This document shows, one piece after another, positions 25,567-38,400 of a stretch of DNA of 64,000 nucleotides. Origin of the DNA: Beroe forskalii. Taxonomy: Eukaryota; Ctenophora; Nuda; Beroida; Beroidae. Location of the stretch: NCBI GenBank assembly GCA_011033025.1, contig WFMF01000566.1, positions 37,718 through 101,717 on the forward strand. The letters run 5' to 3'. The stretch's first letter is position 1. The number at the start of each line of letters is the position of its first letter. Under the pieces are notes generated by a model that was not told the DNA's origin, searched no databases, and worked only from the letters and a program-made list of their open reading frames with translations. Both the position numbers and the translations under genes were made by a program.

Positions 25567-27600
25567 AATTCTGGTGCAGTTTTTCTATCACTGCAAGACT
25601 GTTGTTCAATGCGGACTTTTACTAGTGAACTATACAAGGCATGGTCCACACTCAGAGATGACCACTGGCAGCATGAGTACTATAACCACACCATGGTACT
25701 CTCAATTTACAGGACTTACACCCTGTAATCCCCCTTGGAAATCAATCATGGTCTAACATCCTCAGGAATTCAGGAAGTAACTCTGTTGCTTTAAGTTCGA
25801 ATTAAGTTTAATTTGGCGCTTGTTTCGGCTTCAAATCCTTGTGGATTTCATCATCAGGATACATACTCGGTTTTATATATTTTTTAGCATGGATTTAAGG
25901 TAGTAAACTCGGATTCTACCTTAGGTATTTTGTCGGTCTAACATCCTCAGGATTTAACTTATCGTAACACCGCAGGACTAACATCCGCAGGTTTTAAATC
26001 ACCGTTATCCTTTAACAGCTGACTCTAGTTCAAGGTCGGTGTTTTCTTGGAAGATTTTCTACACTTTTCTGACACGGATGAAACTTACTCGGGCTGCGCT
26101 TCTTTTCCCTCACCTGAACTGCTTGGTCACTAACCCAGCAGTTATCAGTGTACTCTACGCCAGACACCCATTCTGGTTCATTCCAGGTTTCTCACCTGAG
26201 GACCCCTTTAGCTCTTTGCAGGCAGCATCTCCTGCTTCACATGCCTGCTCCTTTGTCAGCGGATCCTCTCTACCCACCTTTCACTTTTGGCAGCGGACCT
26301 CATCAAGGCTATCAGACTGCCTTGCTCTCTGACAGAAGCCAACTGCTCCGGGTACTTTTCTGAGGACTGGGATCTCTTCTGCTCCGCGTTCAGACTGATT
26401 TCCAAGCATTTGAAGCATTCTTATCTAAAAAGCTGGAAGATATTCTGCAGTACTATCTATTTCTTGATCAATCTGGTACCCCTTGGTAATAAAAGTAACA
26501 GGAACCCTTAACAGCTTCAGGAAAACCCCAGGAGAAATTTCAGGTTCCCCTCAGGAATCCTCAGGTTCTGCATATCACTCTAATACCGAGTGATAAGCAG
26601 CAAGCAATCGCCAATTTCTTCATGAAACTTTTGGCAACTCACAAGGCTGTGCAGCAGTTGGCAAGCAACAAAGCTGCTGGATCAGATGAAATCAGGAGCG
26701 TAAGGATTTCTAGATCGCGGAGGTGGATCAGAGATCCAGAGAAAATGGTTTTTTCTCGTTTGCTTTTAAGCTTTCACTGGTATACTCCCTGAATTGGCAT
26801 AACAAATTAGGTTGCATTTTACGGAATTCCACTTGACGGCACCTTGAAATATTTTCTTTCAGCCAGTGCCGACTATGCGACTCTATTCCTATGGAAATTG
26901 TTCTAGGTCACAGGTTATGAACAACTGTCCAGGACAGATTAGCGGAAAAAGAGAAACTGAATCAACTTTTCTTGAACGCCTGGTACATTTTCAGCTATGA
27001 ACCATTTAACGGAAATTGGCCACTGGAGCTGGTTTTACTGGAATTTGACCATTGGAACAATGGGATTGGGTATACTTCGTATCAAGATCCCATCCGACAT
27101 CATAATTAACGGAGCATCAAGCATTTAATCGCCCTCAGGTTTATTCCCCAGGTTTATTCCAGACAGGTTCTGATTCATATCAGCCTGACTCACATAGCAG
27201 AATAATACTGGATCCCTGAACACGTGGAAGTACCCGGCTTGTGAGTTTGCCAGTTCTGGGTCCTTGTCACTTCTTAAGGACCCAGAGCTGTCCCTCCCAT
27301 TTCATTGGTGATTTCATCATAACGTTTGAAAACCGGAATGGTAAACTCAGTTTAGTCATACTCTTTGGCAGACTTAAGTTTTACAGGGATAACCCCCACT
27401 TTTGTCATTTTATGAAACAAATAGGTCGTTTTGAGAGGAACAACCTGTTTATGGATCACTGGTGACCTTTTAAGGTTAATTTGGAAAGTTCTGACATCCC
27501 ACACAGGATTTATCCGGAGGGGAATACAGAACAAATGGGTTTGGCCTGAGCGTTGGTCCCTGTCTGCTCTCCGAGTTTGCAGCGCTCCAGGTAGCAACTG
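25567..27600. other. Repeat-derived DNA without supported gene
   Basis: Contains scattered copies of the actaacatccgcagg motif. A short segment at 26620-26700 reads VQQLASNKAAGSDEIRS, resembling the KAxGxDxI motif at the start of LINE RT domains, so an old RT fragment is likely there. Other open frames lack domain character. Confidence 0.4.
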
Positions 27601-28870
27601 ACATTAGACTCCCGTGTCTAGTTGCAGTTCTATGATATAGGTAAGTATGTTTATTGTTATATGAAGATTATTGATGAATTGATTTTTCGTTACGGAAGGA
27701 ATTTGCTGGGAAATTTTGATTTTGTGGGAAATTTTTGAGCGAAAAGTTAAATATGTCATGTGGCCCAGTTATCAATGAAGATTTTCTATATCCCTAACTC
27801 ATTGTTTTCTAATATTGGTCAAAAACAGTGCTTCAGTGAAAAAAGAAAAATTTCGTTACGGAAGGATTGGAGCGATTGACAGAAAATGGAATTTTCAGTT
27901 CAATGATGATTTGATCCAAAAATAATAACCTCACATGGCTGGCTCTTCCATATATTATAGATCATTATCATTAGACTTGTTCATGAGCAGGAATTAATAT
28001 AAAGTGAAAAAGAATGTTCATAATTGTCAATTAGAAATTGCTAATTGACGTTACGGAAGGAATTGTTACGGAAGGAAAAAAAATCTAAAAATCAAATATT
28101 TTCTACGAAGGATGATTGTAAAATATATTTTGTACAATCGATAGATATGATCTCTTTAAAGCTCCCAGGAAATTTTCTTGGAGAATAGTCATGAGATTAC
28201 TGAAATATGGCAAACCAAAAATTTGTCACGGAAGGAAAATCCTTCCGTAACATGCGTTACGGAAGGAAATTCGCCCAAAACCACCCAAAACGTTACGGAG
28301 GGAAATTTTCACCTGAGCATATTTTCACAATTTAGGCTGGTGAGACTCCAGTAATCTGCAAAGCAAATCGTCATTTCATCCTAGGGGAAGTTTTGTAATC
28401 CAAATTTTAAAAATTCCAAAGACTTTCTTGTTTTTCAACTTTTCCACCTATTTTCCGTTACGGAAGGAATGTTACGGAAGGAAAATTAGAAATTGTTCAT
28501 ATTTCAACCTGCTACAATATTTTTATTGTTTTGAACACCTATCTTAGGAATTAAAACTCACTTAATAATGAATCTAAGAAGAATTTTCACTCTCCCACCT
28601 TTGCTTTCCGAGAAATTGACATTTTGAAAAGATCGGATTCCTTCCGTAACGTTACGGAAATTTCAAATTCTCATTTTTGAAGTGGTATATCTCAGGGATT
28701 GAGGCACCACTGCTTTGAAAAATGTGTTTTCAGTATGACCCAACCATCTAAGAAATGGTTGTCGCCAGAAAAACTGGAATTGAAACGATTTTAAAAATTG
28801 ATCTCTGGGAATATTTCGTCAATAATCTTCATATACAGGGAGTCCTTGGGGTCGAGCTAGCAGGAGTTTG
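27600..28870. repeat. Cluster of GTTACGGAAGGAA motifs
   Basis: Ten copies of a 13-bp motif GTTACGGAAGGAA, or a one- or two-base variant, occur at 27689, 27855, 28050, 28065, 28225, 28256, 28292, 28457, 28471 and 28651 on the plus strand, and two on the minus strand at 28241-28251 and 28638-28650. Spacing is irregular (15 to 195 bp) and the intervening DNA is unrelated AT-rich sequence. The stretch runs between gtaagt-like (27640) and cag (28842) dinucleotide signals and may be an intron, possibly of the liprin transcript. Confidence 0.85.
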
Positions 28871-29443
28871 CCTCTGGGGACCCGGTGACAGAGACACGGC
28901 ACTGTTGCTGTGACTAGAAACCGGTGACCGCAAAAGAAGGATTAGATTTTCTCATCAGAAGCATTCAATTTGGTGATAAGCACCATCTCCAAACATGACA
29001 CAGTTATTAACTTAATTTAATGTGGTTCAATTTTACAAATTAAATGCAAACTTGTAGGATGTAATTGTTATATTGCTTGTTGGGAGGTAGCCATGATTAT
29101 GTAATATTCTCCATCTTTTTATTTCTCCATCTTCGATAATATAACCCAAATTTAGAATACATATGTTTCCCTTCTACAGGCCAATATGTGATTCATTAAA
29201 GATAGTCTATCCATCTTGAGTTACAACATGTTGAACTGTGAGCAGCTTACACAGGTTATTGCTGATATCTTTATTTTAGGTTCTATTTGAAAAGTTTTTG
29301 ATTAGTTATGAAAATATTTGTCCTGGCTGATACTTGCTTCTGATTGAAACAATCTTATGCTGAAAACTGTGTTATCTTGAAACCCAATGTTAAGACTTTT
29401 CTATGTATTTGCTTTAACAATCTAACACTTAATTATCGCTCAG
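28871..29443 (+). other. Upstream of first recognised liprin exon
   Basis: AT-rich. No coding segment that extends the liprin coiled coil could be recognised, although the protein should have more N-terminal sequence. Exons may lie further upstream or be too diverged to see. Confidence 0.4.
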
Positions 29444-32400
29444 GACGATTTAGTGGTTCTCCATAATTTGATACTTCAGCAACAAGATGAAATAACAGCA
29501 CTCAAAAAACATGTTGCATTCTTATTGGATGATTTACAAATATCTGAGCTCAATCAAAAAGGTACATGTAACATTGTGTTCATTTTATTTTGCTTGGGTT
29601 GTACTGTTTCACTGAGCCATGAATAAAAATTGACTCATACTAAGTCCATTCTCCTCACAAATGATTTAGTTCATGGTATTGATGACATTTTTTGAGAATT
29701 GTGCAAGATTTCAAATTAAACAAGATTTTCATCTTGCATTGATATTAAACAATAAATTCTTCAATTCATTCTATTCTCTTGTAAGGTAGATGTGATTGAT
29801 CATCACTCCTTTTACATTTTCAGGTGCAGCTAAAAATGAAAAAATAATAACTGAACTACGTAAGTTTCTACCAATTTCAAAGGTCATTTTTCTGTTCAAT
29901 ATATGTATTTTGGTATGGCTAATAATGGTACTTGATTGGATTGAGGGTATAAGGATTTGCAGTTTTCTAAAATTCTTTTGTCAGGGACTGAAATTGAGAA
30001 ATTGAAGCGAGATAAATTGAAATTAAAGCTTGAAAAAGAGGGTAGCTACATTGCACCTGGGCAAAGAAAGGTAAAAACTAAAATTCATCAACTCTAGAAG
30101 TGTAACTTTTCTTGTCCATAACTGAAATGGGTGTATTGTTGATATAGTACAAGATAAAACCATAGGCACCATTATTGAACACATTCAAGCCACAAGAAAC
30201 TACCCAAAAATTATCATTATAGTATCCCAGGTACCTATTGGCAATTGTAATTCTTCATCATATATCTAAAGTAAGCAATATTTCAGTACATGTCACATCA
30301 GTCTCTCATGGGCAGTACCAAGCACCACCAATCCCAGACAAGCCATGATGGGAAATTAAGTCCTCTTTTGATGGAAAGACGGCAGACTGGTGCAAGCAAC
30401 CGTAATGATTCTAGTAAAGTGAGTTTCAAAGTTAATTTGAATTTAAAGCATGACCATATGGCCTGGTGACTTTCATGGTGTGCTAAACTGCCTTTTTGTT
30501 CTTGTGTGAGTGGTGAAATGTGTGTTGCCTCTTGGTTATACCTGGTAATTTCCTGGAAGAGGACGATTTCCTATATCTTGTTACACTGTATTACATTATT
30601 TATGCTGGGAAATTTTTAAAACGATACAAAAATTACTGTATTGTAAGTTATACATTCTTCTCGTACAATGAGCACAATAATTGCATCTCTAGGAATCCTA
30701 TAAGTGACCTATTACTATATATACAAGACAATTTGCCATGCCCATCAACTCACCACGCTGCATTGTAACGACGTCACATTACATTTACGTCATACTGTGT
30801 GATCTAATTAATGATGCTACAGATATATATTAGGTAAATTACCTGCAACTTCTGATATCTGTAACCTTATTTGGGGCTGAATTGTGTCCCACTTAAAATA
30901 TCAAACGAACATCTGTTTCTAAAGTTTAAAAGTTCATTATGCCTGAAACATTGGTTTTTCTCATTTCGATATTCTGCAGCAACTTACAGATTTAATTGAA
31001 ATTACAAGTTTCTAGTTCAACCTCCCACGCACCCACCTCAGGTTAAAACACTAATGCTCCCGTACCCAAGTAAAAACACCCGCCTGCCCACCTCAACCTC
31101 CAACGCACCCGTACCCACCTCAGGTTTAAATGTAACCTCGGTCCTCGAACCCACCTCAGGTTTTGTAAACTCTAAGTAAACTCTAACTCTCTAAGTAACC
31201 TCGAACCCACCCCAGGTTAAAACTCTGGATGACCGTGAGATGCGCCACTTCCTGACTCCCTCCTCGCCTGGGAGTAACAGTGGCAGTGAGATAGCAGCCC
31301 CCAACAAGTCAGCCACCCTCAAACGAGCCTCCCCGGGGGCAGCCACTCCTGCTAGTCTCAGTGCTGCTGCTGCAACGCCTAACTCACTCCCGAACAGACA
31401 GAGAAACAGCGGTGAGGAGTGTTTGGTGTGCGGGTTTTATATCTCTATATCTGTCTGGTCGGGGGTTATTTTTTGGGAGTTAATGGGGTGATTTTACGGT
31501 GTTATCCCCTCCACCTCATCGTGAATATCAATGTTCGTGATAATTACGGCTGATAAGGTAACCGTCAAATCAATATCCGTTTGCCTTGAAAAGGAGGCGT
31601 ATCAACGTCATAAATTCATCATTCTAAACTACACTGATGGCGTCATCAACTCTTCATTCTAACCACTGATAATGGCGTGAGACGCCATCAACTCACCATT
31701 CTGACCCCTGATAATGACGTCATCAACTCACCATTGATAATGACGTAACTCTCTAACATTTGCACTTCGCATGAAACCATTGAAGAATAGCAGCAAGACA
31801 CGCGTATGTTACGTGGTTTCTGCCGATGTAATAGGATAATCAGTAAGATGAGCCTAGTACAGAAGTCATTTGATGAATATATGATTGCAGCAAGCTACGT
31901 CAATTTATAAACGACAATTTATCTGTAATACGACAAACATTAATTTGGTGCGACTGAAGACTTTTAATGACTTCTCATATTATATGCCCAAAATAATTCA
32001 TAATTTCCCACAATCATGCTGTCATTACAGTACAGTTCCTTGTAAACTGCCAAGAAAAGAAGTATTATATAGCTAAGAACTGGTGTCTGGATCGGGGTTT
32101 TAAAAAGTGAAAACCTATGATATATAGAGCCTATAATATATGGTAGCTCTGCAGTATAGTGCGCTCATTAGAAATAGGCGGGACACAGGGTGTGGGTGGG
32201 TGGGTCTCGGCCGAGTGTGAAATACAGTTAGTCATTGTGTACTAAGTTGGGTGGTCCTTGAAGTTTTTTGTACCAAACAGTTAGTACAGTGTACTAAATT
32301 GGGTGGTATTCCACAATTTTGTATCCAAAATGTTAGTACAGTGTACTAAATTTGATAGCCAAGGACTTTTTTAAATATATTTTACGGTCCTTTACATTTT

Positions 32401-35400
32401 TCTGACTCAAAAAGTAAAAAGTTGGTTGGTAAAATTTTATTGATTGAAATCACCCAGTCATTTTGTGACCAGATTTAAACCAATCCATTGTTCTCTCTTG
32501 AGTCGGATACTTCATACTAGGCCTTATATTGTGCTGTAAGGGATATATCACATATTGATTTAGTCGAAAACAATAAAATTTTAGTTTGATTGATTGATTG
32601 AAAATTTTAGTTGATTGATCACGGGTACTTAGCCGAAAATTACTTCGATAGAAATTTCCAGATGTATAGGTAGGTACAACGACCGGCAATGAACGATTCT
32701 TAATTTGAGTACATTACAAAAAATAAAGATTTAAAAAAATTATACAAATATGTTAGATTTTGTCGAGTTTGATTGGCAATCTGCCTATTCAGTATTCACA
32801 ATAGGGGTAGGGGCCATCCATAAAGGACGTCCGCAAAATTTCGGCTATTTCAGACCCTTCCCTCCCCCTTGTCCGCAAACGTCCGCAACCTGAAATACCC
32901 CCCCTGCGGACGTCCGCATTTTCACTGAAAATCTTTTGTGTCATTATCTTTATGCCCTTTTTTCAAATAAGGTAACAAAATCAACTTTATTATTTTACTC
33001 AATACCGAAAATATAAGCCAAAATCCTGGAAAAATCGTCTATTTTCAAGTGAAAAACACCCAATTCGACCAAAATTTTCACATAAATGCGGACGTCCGCA
33101 TTTGGCCAAACGCCCCCTCCCCCTACGTCCGCAAACGTCCGCATTGGCCAGACTCCCCCTCCCCCCTCTTTGCGGACGTCCTTTATGGATGGCCCCGTAC
33201 CTACTTGATAATTGATCAAATTGTTTGAAGGCAATAAAAATAGCATCATTTAACAATTAACATATTGTGATTAATATTATATACATAATTAAATTAATAA
33301 TTAGTAATCAAATGAAACTTTAATAACTAATTTTAAAGTTTTCTATACTTCTTCTTACTCAACTGCATCGAAAATTATGATATTATAGTGTTTTCTATTC
33401 AGTACCTATTGCACTTCTGAATTACCTATAGGTAAGTTTGACTCGTAGTTCCCACAAGGTACCAATTTAAACTTTTAATTAATGTAATTAAGGGGTGGTC
33501 CTCGATTTTAGCTCAAAAAAAAGAGTTAGTATAATGTACCAAGTGTAGGGGTGGGTGGTCACGTTTCAAAATTTTCAGAAAAGTTCAGTTAGTACACCCT
33601 GTGTCATGCACTTAGTACCTGTTGAAGTGAATCCAGATTATACTGTTAAATCATTTGTTAAAATCACCGACCGAAACATCACTTCGTTATATACCAGAAC
33701 ATACTATTATGTTATTCTGCCTTCTGTTAGTGTTAGAGGCGCACGCGTGTGTCTGAACTTGGAACCAATTCATCCTTTCCTGGTTTGTTACTCAATTATA
33801 TTTCGTCTCTGTTCTTTTTGAAACATATTCGTAGGGACAAGGGCTGTTTTGTCGCAGAACTCTTCGCGTCTATACTGTACTGGTCTGTTGACCCCCACAA
33901 ATCCCCATATCCCCAGTCTCCTGTCCCCACAGATCCCCACAGTCCACAGTTCCTCAGTCCCTAAAGACCCCACAGTTCCCATAGAGTCTTTCTACCGCAG
34001 GACTCTTCGCGTCTATGAGCCGTGTGATGCAACCTTTCTATCGCAGGACTGTTCGCGTCTATGAGCCGTGTGATGCAGCGAGTTCGACACGGCAAAGGAG
34101 GTAGCGGCAAGAAAGCAGCATCAGACCCCAACTTATCATCCCTGGAAACAGAGTCTCAGTCCTCGCAGTACAGTAAGGATAGCACCCTCAAACGAGGGAG
34201 CTGGTTGAAGAACGTCTTCGGGGGACATGGACATGGGACTCTTAAAAACGGGTATGTTTGTGATATTTCGTTAATTCAAATTATAATTTGGCTTCTTTTA
34301 CTCCTATCCATACTGTACCAAGTCTTTCACAAACATATCATCTGAGATAGAATTTTACTACAGTAGGCAATTAACTGGAAAGTGCTTTAATAACCGCTCT
34401 AATTTCGTATTTTCACGTTTTCCTTTTATAAATGCTTCCTTGTGTCCCTGTCCCTTCCTCCCTTCCATCTCCTTCCTTATCCCCTTTTCATCCCTCTTTT
34501 CATCTCCTTTTCCTCACAGTAAGACGGAATCCACGGACAGCGGGTCACAACGAGGCGACTACTCCCTGCTCCAAGTGGATAAGTCCCGGGTGATGTACCC
34601 CTGTATGCTCGGTGTCAATACTCTCGAGGAGGTGGTCAATGTCAGGTCAGTGGAGCAAAGGAGCAAGTCTCTTCTTATTTTTAAGGACCCGGAATGTTTT
34701 CATTAAATTTGCGAATGTATGCTGACTAATTCATTAATTCAAAAACAACATAATTTTCGTTCTTCGATTGCAGATCAACATTTCTCCCTTCCTTAGTGAT
34801 ATCGAAGATTGTAACTTCGCTTCTTGGGAGACCTGGAAATTACATCAGTGGATGGACACTCAGGGTATGTTTTTTAAATTTTCTAATTGTAAAGATTCAG
34901 CAGATTTAATAGTTTTCCAATATTACGGTAGAGTATCATTCAAAGTTTTCCATTCTTCCTAGACCTAATTTATGATACGATTTAGATCGTATCAATCATT
35001 GAGCACTGAAAGGGTGAGCATGTTTGTCCAAAATAGCTACTTTTTGTTCATCCTTAAAATTTAATGACCCTCAGGACTCGGGATATTCGGTCAGAAGTTG
35101 CCAGCCGGTTGGACGGGTGCCAACATCCTCAAACTGGATATTAATGGGCTGGAGCAGTTGGGGATAAAGCACCCGCTACATGTCAAGAAACTCGTTCTAG
35201 CCCTAATGGTATGCTCAACGAATGCCTGCAATTATGTGGAGCGAAATTTGGGGATTTTCCGAATTATATTTTTGGCACACCCCATAAAACTTTAATATGA
35301 CCCCATCATAATAATTAAACCAAGGTCACCCATCCCTTCCCCCCCCCCTTATGTGGAATAATTTACAGAAAGTTTTCGAATTTCATTCACTTTCTGTTTA

Positions 35401-38400
35401 TAAAGTTATAATTTGAAATTTGATATGCATTAGTAAATTGAAGTTTGCAAACTTTTCGGGCATATGCACGGTATGATATTCAGTGCAGGGCAATTGGAAT
35501 GTTACTGCTGCAGATTGTGACGATTTATATAATCACTAATCAGTTTTTCACCAAATAAATCCCCTAGTTTACGAAGGAAATGTATGCTCATGACTTTGAT
35601 CACACCATAATTCACAGTGAATAATTAGCAACATCGGTTGCTGTGATCACATGCCATAGTTCACCACATCGGTTTTCCCCACACTATAATTCACACCTAC
35701 AGGATTTTATCAAAGCTGTGTGATTCGGAATGACATGTGCAATCTACAATCCCCTTTCTACCCCCAGAACGCAGAGTCCCGTGAACCCCTACCCGTAGGC
35801 CCCAGAACGCAGACCCCCGTAAACCCGTAACCCCCTACATCTCAAAACGCAGACCCCCGTAAACCCCTAGCCCCAGGCCCCTAAAACCCCCTCCCCCTAA
35901 AACCCCCTCCCCCTAAAAACCCCCCTCCCCTAAACCCCCTATCCCCTCCCCCTAACTCACCCCTATCCCCTACCCCCCATGACCCCCCTCTTTCTCAGAA
36001 CGCAGGTAAGGAAGATGCTCCTGGTAACCCCTCCCCCTAACCCCCCCTAAACCCCCTTCCACTAAACCCCCTCTTTCTCCCCCCCTCAGAACGCAGGTAA
36101 GGAGGATGCTCCAGGTAAACTCCCTGTGACACTTGGGTACTACCTTGGCTCTCTGACATCGGGAAGATGCCCCTAACCCCCTAAAACCCCTCCCCCTAAC
36201 CCCCTAAAAACCCCTTCCCCCTAAACCCCCTTCCCTCTCCCCTCAGAACGCAGGTAAGGAAGATGCTCCTGGTAAACTCCCCTGTGACACGTGGGTACTA
36301 CCTTGGCTCTCTGACATCGGGAAGATGCCCCTAACCCCCTAAAACCCCTCCCCCTAACCCCCTAAAACCTAAACCCCTTCCTTCTCCCCTCAGAACGCAG
36401 GTAAGGAGGATGCCCCAGGTAAACTCCCTTTGTGACACATGGGTGCCTTGTCTCTCTGACATCGGGAAGATGCCTCTCTGTAACCCCCTGATGTTTGATG
36501 TCTGTCTGATTTCTCTCCCCTCAGAATGCAGGTAAGGAGGATGCCCCAGGTAAACTCCCCTGTGACACATGGGTATTACCTTGGCTCTCTGATATCGGGT
36601 TACCACAGTACCTTCCTGCCTTCAGAGAGGCTATGATAGACGGTCAGTGGACTTGTCTGTCTGCATTCTGTCTGGTGTCTGTTTTACTGTCTGTCTGTCT
36701 GTCTGTCTGTCTGTTGTCTGTTTTACTGTCTGTCTGTCTGTCTGTCTGTCTCATGCCTGTCTGTCTGTGAAAAATCTGTCTGTCTGCCAATATTGCTGAT
36801 ACATTTCAATGTTTGTCTGTCTGATGTTTGTTTGTCTGTCTGTCTACTAAGTACCATAAAGATTTCTGTATGTCTGTCAATTCTCTGCCTGTCAGTGACT
36901 TTGCCATCATAGAATAATTTCAACAGTTCAACATATTCATGACAACGCCACGTTTCTCGTGAAGACAAACACCAACTTCCCTTGACTGATGTCACACCCA
37001 ATTGACGGTTCTAACTTGTGATTGGTTGATCTAATCTGTGATTGTCTCCTGTGATTGGCAGATCTAACCAGTGATAGTCTCCTGTGATTGGTTGATCTAA
37101 CCTGTGATTGTCTCTCCCAGGACGCATGTTGAACTGGTTGACATATCAGGATCTCAACGTGTTGAAAGTGAGACTGAGACTCCACGCTGTCAGTATCATG
37201 CGAGCAATCGAGCTTCTCAGGTATACACTATACATCCTCGATTTATAATCCCTTCACAACTTTCAGATTTTATGTTATCATAAAAGACGCATGACAAAAT
37301 AATTCCGTCTCACTTTTAGAGTGGTGTTCGTAACGCCCGACTCGTGGGAGGGCATTTTGCGGCTCTCTAAGTGAGTTGTTATCCGCTATGTGATGATCGA
37401 CGGTTTGTGGTATTTACGGTTAACATTGAACCACGGGGACAAGAAATTTGGTTGAGAACTCCCGGGTTTTATCGGATATAACGCCTGTAGAAATCAGAAT
37501 ACTTACTTACAATACTAATTTCAAACTTTGAAATTTACAATTTTCCTCCCCAAAGTACCTAAATGTTTATCGAATTAAATTGTAAATAAGTAAATACTGT
37601 ACCCTTCTTACAGTAACTCAACCTACTTATATATCAGTATTGCAGTAAATAAAGTAAATAAAACCAGTGATGACAGTTTACAGGTGCTGAGGTTAACTGA
37701 ATTCTGTGCGTACTCTGAAAATACGCATTTCAACACTTTCAGCTATGATAATGACATCAGAATATTAGTCGAATTTTATTCTCAAAGAGTTTTTCAAGAA
37801 AAGACACTGTGTTACCGCTTGTATCGTCTAGACGACTTCTCAAGTCACACGATATGTTTATTATTATGTACTGTATGTAGCAATATCAGTGCAGGCTGAA
37901 GTTTTTGAGAATGTGACGAATATGTTTTTGACAGTTTCAGCTTTTCAGAAAAGAAAGTTACGTAAGAAAAGAGAAATTTCGCGAAGTTTCAACTAGAAAG
38001 TTTCAAGTAGAAACTTAAAATAAAACATTAATATTCTGATTTGGTATTTACAAACTTAAAAACTTAAAATGATGACAAATAATTATTCGCCTCCCCAATA
38101 ATTTTATGATTTATCTCGTCTCAGGGAGTGTAACTTTGACCCAGCCTACCTGAACCGAGCTCGTATTGACAACACCACGCGCCCTGCGGATGTGGTGTTC
38201 TGGACCCATCAGAACGTAAAGCAGTGGCTGAGTTCTAACTACTTTGCAGAGTACACGCCACTTCTCAAGGAGAGTGGCATCCACGGGGCGCTATTATCGT
38301 GAGTACACTATCAATGTTATGTTTATTTTTTCTTATTTTAGCTGCTCATTTGTTTATTTTTTCCCTCTCCCAAAGGCCTTTTTGTTTTACAAAAGAGGGT

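Noticed and set aside
25260..25649. 129-codon frame of DVSPVDVSP repeats
   Set aside because: Translation of a 15-bp minisatellite with no start context or neighbours.
27689..28663. CRISPR-like array
   Set aside because: The repeated word is short, on both strands, irregularly spaced and in a eukaryotic genome.
34774..34796. Acceptor at 34773 for the SAM1 exon
   Set aside because: It puts SAM1 out of frame; the acceptor at 34796 after a pyrimidine tract restores the phase.
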